Shown in pieces: positions 1 to 9,138 of a DNA stretch of 64,000 bases. The notes beneath the pieces are model-generated. The model was not told where the DNA came from. It was given only the letters and a program-made list of their open reading frames with translations, and did no database searches. Source of the stretch: Methylobacterium sp. GXS13 (GTDB lineage Bacteria > Pseudomonadota > Alphaproteobacteria > Rhizobiales > Beijerinckiaceae); assembly GCF_001455965.1 (NCBI RefSeq), contig NZ_LKKO01000069.1, positions 1 through 64,000 of the forward strand, in the 5' to 3' direction. The translations under genes were made by a program, and so were the position numbers. The first letter of the stretch is position 1; each line of letters starts with the position of its first letter.

Positions 1-701
1 TAGGCGGCACGGCGGTCGGCACCGCGTCTGCGGCCGGGGGGGCCGGCAGCACGGCGCTGGGCTTCGTGGCCGGCGCGACCGGCACGGGATCCACGGCCAT
101 CGGTGCCGCGGCCTCGGCCGCCGGCAACAACAGCGTCGCGCTCGGCAACGGAGCCGCCGCCAACCAGGCGAACACGATCGCGATCGGCGCCAACGTCAAG
201 ACGACCCAGGCCAACCAGGTGGCGATCGGCAACGCCGCCAACACCTATACGCTGGCCGGCGTAGCCTCGCAGGCGAGTGCGGCCGCCCAGAGCGGAGCGA
301 CGGCGTTCGTGACCACCGACGCCGCCGGCAACCTCGCGGCCTCGGCCTACGGTCCCTCGACCATCGTCGGCCTCGGCAACCGGATCGATTCGGTCCAGTC
401 CCAGGTCAACAACCTGGAGGCCAAGACCGACACGATGCAGCGCTACGCGGTCCAGACCCGGAAGGAAGCCCGCCAGGGCGTCGCGATGGCGATCGCGATG
501 GCGACCGCGCCGATGCCGTCTGCTCCCGGCAAGACCACCTGGGCGACGAACGGCGCCACCTATCGTGGCGAGTGGGCCGGCGGCGTCGCCGTCGCGCACC
601 GGCTGCCGACCTGCTGCGTACCGATCGCGATCACCGCTGGCGTCGCTTACGCCGGCGACAGCAACCTCGGCGTCCGCGCCGGCCTGGCCGGCGAGTTCTG
701 A
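1..701 (+). CDS. Trimeric autotransporter adhesin (YadA-like), C-terminal part, 5' truncated by window
   Basis: The frame is open from the left edge (codons run from base 3) to TGA at 699-701, so only the C-terminal ~233 residues are visible. The first ~80 residues are short Ala/Gly/Ser-rich YadA-head style repeats of the type S-x-A-x-G (for example NNSVALGNGA, ANTIAIGANV, ANQVAIGNAA). A short coiled-coil-like neck follows (IDSVQSQVNNLEAKTDTMQR), then a C-terminal YadA anchor (~70 residues) that would supply four beta strands of a trimeric outer-membrane barrel. The sequence ends in Phe, as is usual for outer-membrane barrels. Family knowledge says such proteins are type Vc surface adhesins. 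A Cys-Cys pair (LPTCCVP) within the barrel is unusual. The functional call is good; the ligand is unknown. Confidence 0.85.
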   Translation, partial: GGTAVGTASAAGGAGSTALGFVAGATGTGSTAIGAAASAAGNNSVALGNGAAANQANTIAIGANVKTTQANQVAIGNAANTYTLAGVASQASAAAQSGATAFVTTDAAGNLAASAYGPSTIVGLGNRIDSVQSQVNNLEAKTDTMQRYAVQTRKEARQGVAMAIAMATAPMPSAPGKTTWATNGATYRGEWAGGVAVAHRLPTCCVPIAITAGVAYAGDSNLGVRAGLAGEF

Positions 702-717
702 GGGCAACCTGCGTCAG

Positions 718-744
718 CAAGGCCGGACCCGCGTTTCGGCCTTG
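718..744 (+). terminator. Stem-loop after the adhesin gene, before crtI
   Basis: CAAGGCCG (718-725) pairs perfectly with CGGCCTTG (737-744) around an 11-nt loop. It begins 16 nt after the adhesin stop and has no T-tract. It may be a weak or factor-dependent terminator isolating crtI from upstream transcription. Confidence 0.45.
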
Positions 745-766
745 CGCACGGGAGAATCCCCGGCAT

Positions 767-788
767 AGTGTCAAGTTATGTTGACACT
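767..788. promoter_or_regulatory. Predicted PpsR/CrtJ operator overlapping the crtI start codon
   Basis: AGTGTCAA (767-774) and TTGACACT (781-788) are perfect 8-bp inverted arms separated by 6 nt. They contain TGT (769-771), 12 nt, then ACA (784-786), which is the PpsR/CrtJ consensus TGT-N12-ACA known from purple-bacterial photosynthesis promoters. The crtI ATG (778-780) lies inside the spacer. A weak promoter can be drawn just upstream (-35 TTGCGC 742-747, 16 nt, -10 CATAGT 764-769), which would start transcription almost at the ATG. The palindrome is seen directly; identity of the regulator is inference. Confidence 0.75.
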
Positions 789-2301
789 CGCGGTCGAGCA
801 GTCGGAACGGCAGGCGACGGATCGGCGACCGCACGCGGTCGTCGTCGGCTCGGGCTTCGGCGGCTTGGCCGCCGCGGTCCGGCTCGGGGCCCGGGGCTAC
901 CGGGTGACGGTGCTGGAGCGCTTGGAGCAGCCCGGCGGGCGCGCCCGGGTGCATCGCCAGGACGGCTTCACCTTCGATGCCGGTCCGACCATCGTCACCG
1001 CGCCGCAATTGTTCGAGGAGCTGTGGCAGCTCGCCGGACGCCGGCTCTCCGACGATGTCGCGCTGGTGCCGATCGATCCGTTCTACCGGATCCGCTTCGC
1101 CGACGGAGAAACCTTCGAGTACAGCGGCGATCCCGAGCGGATGCGCGCCGAGGTGGCGCGCTTCGCCCCCGACGATGTCGCCGGCTACGACCGCTTCATG
1201 GACCACAGCCGCGCGGTCTGCCGGATCGGCTTCGAGCAGCTCGGCCATGTTCCATTCGGCAGCGTTGGATCGATGCTGAAGATCGCCCCAGACTTGCTGC
1301 GCCTGTCGGGCCATCGCTCGGTCCACGCCGTGGTGGCGCGCTTCATCCGCGATGAGCGGCTGCGCACCGTATTCAGCTTCCATCCGCTCCTGATCGGCGG
1401 CAACCCGTTCCGGGCCAGCGCGATCTACTGCCTGATCGCCGATCTCGAGCGGCGCTGGGGCGTCCATTTCGCCATGGGCGGCACGGGCAAGCTGGTCGAT
1501 GGTCTGGTCCGGCTGATCCGGAGCCAGAACGGCCGGGTCCGGCTCGGCGTCGACGTCGACCGCATCCGGGTCGAGAACGGGACTGCGACCGGCGTCGAAC
1601 TCGCCGGTGGGGAAACGATCGCGGCCGATCTCGTGGTCTCGAACGCCGATTCGGCGGTGACGCATGCGCGGCTGCTGCCGAAACCCCGGCGCTGGAGTTC
1701 CGGGCGGCTGAAGCGCGCGCGCTCCTCGATGGGGCTGTTCGTCTGGTATTTCGGGACGAAGCGCCGCTACCCGGACGTCGCCCACCACATGATCCTGCTC
1801 GGGCCGCGCTATCGCGGCCTGCTGGCCGACATCTTCGACAAGAAGGTGCTGGCCGAGGATGCGAGTCTCTACCTGCACCGGCCCACCGCCACGGATCCGA
1901 GCCTCGCGCCACCGGGCTGCGACGCGTTCTACGTTCTGGCGCCGGTGCCGAACCTGGCCGGCGGCCAGGATTGGGGCGCCCTCGCCGAGCCGTACCGGCG
2001 CCGGATCGCCGAAATGCTCGAATCGAGCGTCCTGCCCGGTCTGTCCGACGCCATCGTGACCTCGAAGGTCACGACGCCCCAGGAATTCCAGGACGATTTC
2101 CAGAGCTACCGCGGCTCGGGCTTCGGCCTGGAGCCGGTGCTGACCCAATCCGCGTGGTTCCGGCCACACAACCGGTCGGGCGACGTCCGCAATCTGTATC
2201 TGGTGGGAGCCGGCACGCATCCCGGGGCGGGTCTGCCCGGCGTGCTTTCCTCCGCCCGTATCCTCGATCTTGTGGTTCCGGATGCCCGTGTTTCCGCCTG
2301 A
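778..2301 (+). CDS. crtI: Phytoene desaturase CrtI
   Basis: FAD-dependent desaturase that converts phytoene to neurosporene/lycopene at the membrane. The protein is 507 residues, normal for bacterial CrtI. An N-terminal FAD-binding Rossmann motif (VVVGSGFGGLAAAVRLGARG, about residues 22-41) is followed by ERLEQPGGRARV. The C-terminal CrtI signature is YLVGAGTHPGAGLPGVLSSA near residue 483. Only ATG 778 and the adjacent TTG 781 can start the frame before the conserved FAD motif, and both lie inside a PpsR-type palindrome, with no good Shine-Dalgarno at normal distance. The transcript may therefore be leaderless or nearly so. The gene overlaps crtB by 20 nt. CrtI and its paralogue CrtD (minus strand, 28289-29824) are distinguished by context and length. 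Confidence 0.95.
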   Translation: MLTLAVEQSERQATDRRPHAVVVGSGFGGLAAAVRLGARGYRVTVLERLEQPGGRARVHRQDGFTFDAGPTIVTAPQLFEELWQLAGRRLSDDVALVPIDPFYRIRFADGETFEYSGDPERMRAEVARFAPDDVAGYDRFMDHSRAVCRIGFEQLGHVPFGSVGSMLKIAPDLLRLSGHRSVHAVVARFIRDERLRTVFSFHPLLIGGNPFRASAIYCLIADLERRWGVHFAMGGTGKLVDGLVRLIRSQNGRVRLGVDVDRIRVENGTATGVELAGGETIAADLVVSNADSAVTHARLLPKPRRWSSGRLKRARSSMGLFVWYFGTKRRYPDVAHHMILLGPRYRGLLADIFDKKVLAEDASLYLHRPTATDPSLAPPGCDAFYVLAPVPNLAGGQDWGALAEPYRRRIAEMLESSVLPGLSDAIVTSKVTTPQEFQDDFQSYRGSGFGLEPVLTQSAWFRPHNRSGDVRNLYLVGAGTHPGAGLPGVLSSARILDLVVPDARVSA

Positions 2302-3352
2302 ATTCGCAGCCGCCGCCGACCGCACCGCCTGCCGCGTTGCGATCCGGGCCGGCTCGAAGAGTTTCTTCGCCGCCGGACGGCTGCTCCCCGGCGAGGTGCG
2401 CGAGGCGGCCTACGGCCTCTATGCCTTCTGCCGGCTCTCCGACGACCTCGTCGACGACGCCGCCACCGCCTCCGACCGCCGCGACGCGGTGGCGCGGCTC
2501 GGCCGCCGGGTCGCGTTGGCCTATGCCGGCACTCCGGCAGATACGCCGGCCGACCGGGCCTTCTCGGAGATCGTCGGTCGTTACGCGATCCCCGAAGCCC
2601 TGCCCTACGCGCTGATCGAGGGCTTTGCCTGGGATGCGGAGGGCCAGCGCTACCCCGATCTGTCCGCGCTGCACGCCTACGCCGCGCGGGTGGCGGGCTC
2701 GGTCGGGGCCATGATGGCGCTGATCATGGGCGCACGCTCGCCCGACGCGCTCGCCCGCGCCTGCGATCTCGGCGCCGCCATGCAGCTCACCAATATCGCC
2801 CGCGATGTCGGCGAGGATGCCCGGATGGGCCGGCTCTACCTGCCCCTCGACTGGATGGTCGCGGCCGGGCTCGACCCCGTCGCGTTCCTGGCTGATCCGC
2901 GGCCGAGCCCGGCGCTCGCCGGCGTTGTCGCCCGGCTGCTCGCCGAGGCGGACGGACTCTATCGCCGGGCCGAGGCCGGCATCGCGGCGCTGCCATCGCC
3001 CTGCCGCCCGGCGATCCGGGCTGCCGCGCTGATCTATGCCGAGATCGGTCGCGTCGTGGCGGTGCAGGATCATGATTCCATCAGCACCCGCGCCCGGGTC
3101 GGCACCGCGCGCAAGCTGACCCTGATCGCCCGCGCCCTCCGCGCCGGTCCGGCCACACCCGGCCTCGCGGCGCCGGCCCTTCCGGAAGTCGCGTTCCTGA
3201 TCGACGCGGTGATGCGTCAGCCGCCTCTGCCCGATCGACGGCTTTCCGTGCTGCGGCCCTGGTGGGACGTGGGCGGCCGGGTGGTGCACGTGCTCGAGCT
3301 GATCGAGCGGATGCGCGAGCGCGAGGCTTACGGCCGCTCCGCCCCATCGTGA
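2282..3352 (+). CDS. crtB: Phytoene synthase CrtB
   Basis: Condenses two geranylgeranyl diphosphates into phytoene, the first committed carotenoid step. The squalene/phytoene synthase fold is recognisable from FCRLSDDLVDD (the first Asp-rich substrate-Mg motif, about residues 44-54) and the second motif NIARDVGEDARMGRLYLP (about residues 171-188). Length is about 356 residues, slightly longer than typical. The chosen start, ATG 2282, overlaps the end of crtI by 20 nt, implying translational coupling; an in-frame TTG at 2270 would add four residues. It is co-transcribed with crtI and probably shares its PpsR-controlled promoter. A 44-codon membrane ORF follows nine bases after the stop. Confidence 0.95.
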   Translation: MPVFPPEFAAAADRTACRVAIRAGSKSFFAAGRLLPGEVREAAYGLYAFCRLSDDLVDDAATASDRRDAVARLGRRVALAYAGTPADTPADRAFSEIVGRYAIPEALPYALIEGFAWDAEGQRYPDLSALHAYAARVAGSVGAMMALIMGARSPDALARACDLGAAMQLTNIARDVGEDARMGRLYLPLDWMVAAGLDPVAFLADPRPSPALAGVVARLLAEADGLYRRAEAGIAALPSPCRPAIRAAALIYAEIGRVVAVQDHDSISTRARVGTARKLTLIARALRAGPATPGLAAPALPEVAFLIDAVMRQPPLPDRRLSVLRPWWDVGGRVVHVLELIERMREREAYGRSAPS

Positions 3353-3361
3353 AGGTGGCCC

Positions 3362-3496
3362 ATGAGCGACGGCCTCTTCGCCGCCTTCGATATCGGGCTG
3401 GTCTTCGCCCTGGCCTTCGGGCTCGGCCTCTGGCAGCTCATCACGGTCCGCCGCAGCATCCGCCGCGACCGCGCACGCGGTGACGCGCGGGAGTGA
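3362..3496 (+). CDS. Small single-pass membrane protein downstream of crtB
   Basis: A 44-residue ORF starting at ATG 3362, preceded by AAGGTGG at a suitable distance and separated from crtB by only 9 nt. It has a short polar N terminus, one hydrophobic helix (about residues 6-27, DIGLVFALAFGLGLWQLITV) and a strongly basic tail (RRSIRRDRAR), which predicts a cytoplasmic C terminus by the positive-inside rule. No family is recognised. The position at the end of the crtI-crtB operon suggests a role linked to carotenoid enzymes or their membrane placement, but that is inference. It is short enough to be missed by automated annotation. Confidence 0.6.
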   Translation: MSDGLFAAFDIGLVFALAFGLGLWQLITVRRSIRRDRARGDARE

Positions 3497-3514
3497 GCCG
3501 GTTGCGGTCGGACA

Positions 3515-3547
3515 ATCCCAATCTCAGCCGGATGCGGGAATTGGGAT
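3515..3547. terminator. Inverted repeat between convergent crtB-side ORF and hemC
   Basis: ATCCCAAT (3515-3522) and ATTGGGAT (3540-3547) form an 8-bp perfect inverted repeat with a 17-nt loop. It sits between two converging transcription units (the small ORF ends at 3496, hemC ends at 3574), consistent with a bidirectional terminator. No T-tract is obvious. Confidence 0.4.
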
Positions 3548-3573
3548 GGTCGTTGGTCTGCTGACGCCGCCAG

Positions 3574-4497
3574 CTATTGCAGGTGCCGCGTGTAGGTGTC
3601 GCCTGCCGCGTCCTTCAGCACCGCGCCGGCCTCGCGGCCGATCCGCTCGGCCTCCGCCGCCGGGCCCTGCCGGGAGACGGCCCAGTGCCGGCTGCCGTCG
3701 GGCAGGAACAGCAGCCCGTCGAGCGTGAGATGGTCGCCGTCGATCCGCGCCAGGGCGGCGATCGGGGTCCGGCAGGAGCCGTCGAGCTCGGCGAGCAGCG
3801 CCCGCTCGGCCGCGATCGCCGTGGTTGTGCGGGCGCAGGCGATCGGCGCCAGCAGATCGCGGATCGCGGCGTCATCGATCCGGCATTCGATCCCGAGCGC
3901 GCCCTGCGCCACCGCCGGCAGCATCTCGTCCACCGACAGGATGCTGCGGGCCATGTCCTGCAGGCCGAGGCGCTGCAGCCCCGCGAGCGCCAGCAGGGTG
4001 GCGTCGCATTCGCCGGATTCGAGCTTGCGCATCCGGGTGTTCGCGTTGCCCCGCAGCGGCACGACCTTCAAGTCCGGCCGGTGCATCAGCACCTGCGCGC
4101 CCCGCCGCAGCGACGAGGTACCGACCCTTGCGCCCTGCGGAAGGCCGGCGAGCCCATCCGCATGCGGGGACAGGAACGCGTCGCGCGGGTCGTCCCGCTC
4201 CAGAATGCAGCCGATCACCAGACCGTCCGGCAGCCAGGTCTCCACGTCCTTCATGGAATGGACCGCGACGTCGACTTCGTCGGCGAACAGTGCCTGCTCG
4301 AGTTCCTTGGTGAACAGGCCCTTGCCGCCGATCTCGGAGAGGGGGCGATCGAGGATCTTGTCGGCCACCGTGGTGACCACCACCAGCTCGGTTTCGAGCC
4401 CCGGATTGGCCGCCACGATCTTGTCGCGCACCATCCCGGTCTGTGCGAGGGCCATCGGGCTGCCGCGGGTGCCGATGCGCAGGGGGCGGTTCAACAT
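3574..4497 (-). CDS. hemC: Hydroxymethylbilane synthase (porphobilinogen deaminase)
   Basis: Polymerises four porphobilinogen units into hydroxymethylbilane, the common precursor of heme, B12 and bacteriochlorophyll. The 307-residue length is normal. Diagnostic motifs are LRIGTRGSPMALAQT near the N terminus (about residues 6-20), the substrate-binding region VHSMKDVETWLPDGLVIG, RRGAQVL/NANTRMRKLESGE, and the cofactor-attachment cysteine in GSCRTPIAALA (about residue 241). The start ATG at 4497 gives the canonical N terminus. It is convergent with the crtIB operon. Proximity to photosynthesis genes is functionally sensible, but no PpsR-like site was seen at its start. Confidence 0.96.
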   Translation of the reverse strand: MLNRPLRIGTRGSPMALAQTGMVRDKIVAANPGLETELVVVTTVADKILDRPLSEIGGKGLFTKELEQALFADEVDVAVHSMKDVETWLPDGLVIGCILERDDPRDAFLSPHADGLAGLPQGARVGTSSLRRGAQVLMHRPDLKVVPLRGNANTRMRKLESGECDATLLALAGLQRLGLQDMARSILSVDEMLPAVAQGALGIECRIDDAAIRDLLAPIACARTTTAIAAERALLAELDGSCRTPIAALARIDGDHLTLDGLLFLPDGSRHWAVSRQGPAAEAERIGREAGAVLKDAAGDTYTRHLQ

Positions 4498-4679
4498 TGG
4501 GGTCCGGACGTTTCTTGCGGCGTTGTCCGCCCGTTATAGCCTGCCCGTCGCCGCAGACCATCGCCGGGTGCGGAATTCAGACTCGCTGAAGCGTCTTCGT
4601 GCCAGGCTGGCGGCGCCCCGGTTTCGCCGGACTGCGCGCTTAGCGGCTCGCAGGTCACTTCGAGAGCCTTGGATACCCC

Positions 4680-5597
4680 ATGCTGATCGTGCCGAGCCGA
4701 CGGCAGTTCCTGACCGGACTAGGCGCCGGCGCCGGGCTCGTGGCGGCCACCGGCGTCTACGCCGTCGATGTCGAGCCGCTGCACCGGCTGGTGGTGACGC
4801 CGTACGCGCCCGCTCTGCCGCGCTGGGATCCGGCCCTCCGCCTGCGCGTGGCGGTGCTAGCGGATTTTCACATCTGCGAGCCGTATATGCCGTTCGACCG
4901 GGTGGCGGAGATCATCGACGCGACCAACGCGTTGAAGCCCGACCTCGTGCTGATGCTCGGCGACTACCCGGCCGGCAAGATCGCCTGGCGCAAGCTGCCG
5001 CTCGAGCAGTTCGCCCGGATGGTCGAGGGCTTGAAGGCGCCGCTCGGCACCCATGCCATCCTGGGCAACCACGACTGGTGGGACGACCACGCCGTCCAGC
5101 GCTCCCGGCGTGGCTCGCCCGCGGTCAAGCATCTGCTGGAGGCCCGCGGGATTCCCGTGATGGAGAATGGGGCGGTGCGGCTGGTGAAGGACGGCCGGCC
5201 GTTCTGGCTCGCCGGCCTCGCCGATCAGCAGCCGTTCTTCAACAGCTTCGATGTGGGCCTCGACGACCTGCCTGCGACCCTCGGCATGATCACCGACGAC
5301 GCGCCGGTGATCCTGATGGCCCACGAGCCCGACATCTTCGCCGACGTGCCCGACAGGGTTTCGCTGACGCTCGCCGGCCATACCCATGGCGGGCAGATCC
5401 GGCTGTTCGGGCATTCGCCCGCAATCCGGCGGGTGCGCGGGCACGATTACGCCTACGGCCACGTCATCCAGGACGGGCGCCACCTGATCGTGTCCGGCGG
5501 TTTCGGCATGAGCCGGATCCCGGTGCGCTTCGGCGTGCCGCCCGAGATCGTTTTGCTGGAGCTCGGATCTGCGGATGCCGGGGCGAGTGCCGCCTGA
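4680..5597 (+). CDS. Tat-exported metallophosphoesterase
   Basis: A 305-residue calcineurin-like phosphoesterase. The N terminus SRRQFLTGLGAGAGLVAATG is a twin-arginine signal, so the enzyme is probably exported folded, possibly staying membrane-anchored. Metal-ligand motifs appear in order: ADFHI (D-x-H), a GD motif in LMLGDY, GNHDWW, a histidine in MAHEPD, and GHTHGGQIRLFG. This arrangement matches the YaeI-like/UDP-2,3-diacylglucosamine-hydrolase-like branch that acts on phospholipid or phosphodiester substrates; the actual substrate cannot be read from sequence. It stands alone, divergent from hemC with a 182-bp shared upstream region. A long in-frame antisense ORF here is a high-GC shadow. 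Confidence 0.88.
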   Translation: MLIVPSRRQFLTGLGAGAGLVAATGVYAVDVEPLHRLVVTPYAPALPRWDPALRLRVAVLADFHICEPYMPFDRVAEIIDATNALKPDLVLMLGDYPAGKIAWRKLPLEQFARMVEGLKAPLGTHAILGNHDWWDDHAVQRSRRGSPAVKHLLEARGIPVMENGAVRLVKDGRPFWLAGLADQQPFFNSFDVGLDDLPATLGMITDDAPVILMAHEPDIFADVPDRVSLTLAGHTHGGQIRLFGHSPAIRRVRGHDYAYGHVIQDGRHLIVSGGFGMSRIPVRFGVPPEIVLLELGSADAGASAA

Positions 5598-5662
5598 TCC
5601 CGGTCCGCTAGCCGACCGTCGCCGGACGGCATGCGTCAAATGGACCGGGCTTATTCAGCGCG

Positions 5663-6392
5663 GTGATATTGCGGTCTCGAATCGAGGGCGAGGCCGCTTT
5701 GCCGATCCTCATCGCCGTGGTGGGTATCCTGGCCGCCATCCTGTTCTGGATCTTGCGGGCGCAGCGCACGGTTCAAGACCTTAATGAGGTCGACCGAGAC
5801 ACGCAGAGGCTTCAGCGGCGGCCGAGATCCGTTCTGGAGGACGTGTTCGGCACGTCCTCGGAGCGTGTCCACGATGTGCGCTTGGCCGCACTCATACGCA
5901 TGATTCAGATCGTGCGGACCGGGAGCCCGGTCACGGCGAGCGAGAAGACGCAGATCCTAGAGTTCCTGGAGACGCCCCTCGGGATCGACGCGATGTCCGC
6001 CGCGTTCGAGCGCTTGGCGATACACGCAGGCGCGTCGGCCTTTCTCTCAGGTTGCCGACCCGTCGATTCCCCTGCTGCACCGACACCTCACGGTCGCGGA
6101 GCGTGCCGACCGGAGCGACATGGTGACGTCGTTGGCCGGCGCCTATTCGGCGCCAAGCGCATTGCAACGCAAGGCTATCAGTCGGCTGAAGCGCTGCCTG
6201 CTTGAGGAACATCCGACCGATGCCGCCGGCCAGCGTCGCGAGGTCGGCTGCTGGACCAGCAGCGCCCGAACGCCGCGCCCCTCGCGGGTCCCGGTTCCAG
6301 CGCTATGTTCTAGCGATGCGCGCACTCCTCTCCATCCTTGCCCTGGGCGTCCTCGTAGCCGGTCCCGGCCCCGCCCGGGCGCAATCCTGTGA
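5663..6392 (+). pseudogene. Membrane-anchored protein of unknown function, split by a frameshift near 6010
   Basis: From GTG 5663 one frame encodes an N-terminal transmembrane helix (LPILIAVVGILAAILFWILR) and an alpha-helical domain up to about residue 117. Protein-like coding then switches to the +1 frame, which reads AWRYTQARRPFSQVADPSIP and continues through HLTVAERADRSDMVTSLAGA and ALQRKAISRLKRCLLEE. The first frame instead degenerates and stops at 6205. Loss of 2 nt in a GC-rich run (sequence CGCTTGG around 6010-6016) would explain the shift exactly. Function is unknown. The second frame stays open to 6392, overlapping the next gene, so the natural C terminus is probably near 6210. It could be a true pseudogene or a sequencing error. 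Confidence 0.6.
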
Positions 6393-6777
6393 CACGCTGA
6401 TCGACAAGGTCACGGCGGAGACGGCTGCGAAGGCGACCGAGCGGCGCAGCGATTATGCCAGCTTCACCGCCGGCCCGGACATGACCCTTTCCCTCGCCTG
6501 CGGCACACCGGACCTGTCCTCGGTCGGCGCCCAGTATCGTGGGGCGAACCCGCCGGACGTGTATTACGATACCTTCGGCCGGGCCGGTCACGCGGTCACC
6601 GGCATCGACGCCGCGACGATCACGGAAGCCGCGCACCGCGCCCAGGCCGACGCCGTCCGCCTGCGGCACAGCAATGTCGACCTGGGCGGCGCTCGCATCA
6701 CCTGCTCGACCATGGTCTCGCCCGACAAGGGGCCTCTGACCCTGTGCGCGGTGATCGAGCACAGCGACCGGAGCTGA
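6316..6777 (+). CDS. Small secreted protein of unknown function
   Basis: From ATG 6316 the product is 153 residues with a clear Sec signal peptide (MRALLSILALGVLVAGPGPARAQ, cleavage expected after ARA). The mature part contains two cysteines plus a C-terminal CAVI segment and no recognised domain. The frame extends upstream to 6202, but that part overlaps the frameshifted gene and lacks membrane or signal character, so the later start was chosen. It is convergent with pccB. A GGCGGC/GCCGCC hairpin at 6784-6799 may terminate both genes. Confidence 0.7.
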   Translation: MRALLSILALGVLVAGPGPARAQSCDTLIDKVTAETAAKATERRSDYASFTAGPDMTLSLACGTPDLSSVGAQYRGANPPDVYYDTFGRAGHAVTGIDAATITEAAHRAQADAVRLRHSNVDLGGARITCSTMVSPDKGPLTLCAVIEHSDRS

Positions 6778-6816
6778 AAGACCGGCGGCGGAAGCCGCCG
6801 CCCCGCGTGGTACGCC

Positions 6817-8349
<1,533 letters not shown>

Positions 8350-8506
8350 GGCTGTTCCCGCCCTTACCCTGCTCGTGCCGCCTTGCCCGGTTGATGCCGG
8401 GTCGAAGCTTGTGCGTTCACCGATCCAGCGGCCTTAGCACGGGCTTTTCGGGTGGCAAACCGACGCAAATGTCTCGCGCGTCGGACCTTCGGGGGAGGAG
8501 AGAGAA

Positions 8507-8581
8507 TGGTGGACGGTGCAGGGATCGAACCTGCGACCTTTCCCGTGTGAAGGGAACGCACTACCGCTGTGCTAACCGTCC
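8507..8581 (-). tRNA. tRNA-Val (anticodon CAC)
   Basis: Reading the minus strand, a 75-nt cloverleaf folds. The acceptor stem GGACGGT pairs with ACCGTCC, the D arm is GCAC-AGCGGTA-GTGC, and the anticodon stem TTCCC/GGGAA flanks loop TTCACAC (anticodon CAC). The T arm is GCAGG-TTCGATC-CCTGC, and CCA is encoded at the 3' end. It reads GUG codons, which are abundant in this high-GC genome. Confidence 0.95.
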
Positions 8582-8741
8582 GTGCCGCCGAGGGTCGAAC
8601 CCCATAGGCGGAACCAACGCGGTCGACGGCGCCTGGAACAGGCGGCGACCGGATGTCGGGCCTTCTAGGGCGTGGCGACCCGAAACGTCAAGCACCACGC
8701 GTGAGGTTGACAAGACCAGCGCTGCGATGCGCTGTGGCCCC

Positions 8742-9083
8742 ATGCACGAGGAGCAAGCGGGCGACAGGCCCGACAGCGACGTGATGGGGGAGAACGGTGC
8801 GCGGGCTGCAAGGCCCCGCGTCGCGATCACGTACTGTACCCAGTGCAACTGGCTGCTGCGCTCCGCCTGGATGGCCCAGGAACTGCTCTCGACCTTCCGC
8901 GACGATCTGGGTGAAGTCGCCCTCATGCCCGCCACCGGCGGTGCGTTCCGGATCGAGATCGCCGGCGTGCTCTTGTGGGAGCGGGTCCGCGACGGCGGGT
9001 TCCCGGATGTGAAAGCCCTCAAGCAGCGGGTGCGCGACCACCTCGACCCGGAGCGCGATCTCGGCCATATCGACCGGTCATGA
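8742..9083 (+). CDS. SelT/SelW/SelH family CXXC protein (cysteine homologue)
   Basis: About 113 residues. The core ARPRVAITYCTQCNWLLRSA contains the CxxC redox motif of the Rdx/SelW thioredoxin-like family, followed by an amphipathic helix (MAQELLSTFRDDLGEV), the strand-turn VALMPATGGAFRIEIAG, and the conserved WERVRDGGFPDVKALKQRVRD tail. The family is thought to act in thiol redox chemistry; no substrate is known for bacterial members. Start codons at 8727, 8742 and 8784 are all in frame and none has a strong ribosome-binding site; 8742 is a compromise. An in-frame extension upstream through the tRNA is not credible. Confidence 0.8.
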   Translation: MHEEQAGDRPDSDVMGENGARAARPRVAITYCTQCNWLLRSAWMAQELLSTFRDDLGEVALMPATGGAFRIEIAGVLLWERVRDGGFPDVKALKQRVRDHLDPERDLGHIDRS

Positions 9084-9138
9084 AGCGAGGGAACGGCGAG
9101 GAGCCCGCGGGGCACCGCGTGCCGGGGACGGGCGCCGC

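Noticed and set aside
60..260. Short direct repeats that might look like a CRISPR array
   Set aside because: They are in-frame YadA head repeats with irregular length and no spacer structure. No CRISPR array was seen in the window.
8391..8741. N-terminal extension of the SelW-like ORF through the tRNA gene
   Set aside because: It would read across tRNA-Val and has no protein character. The conserved domain starts well downstream.
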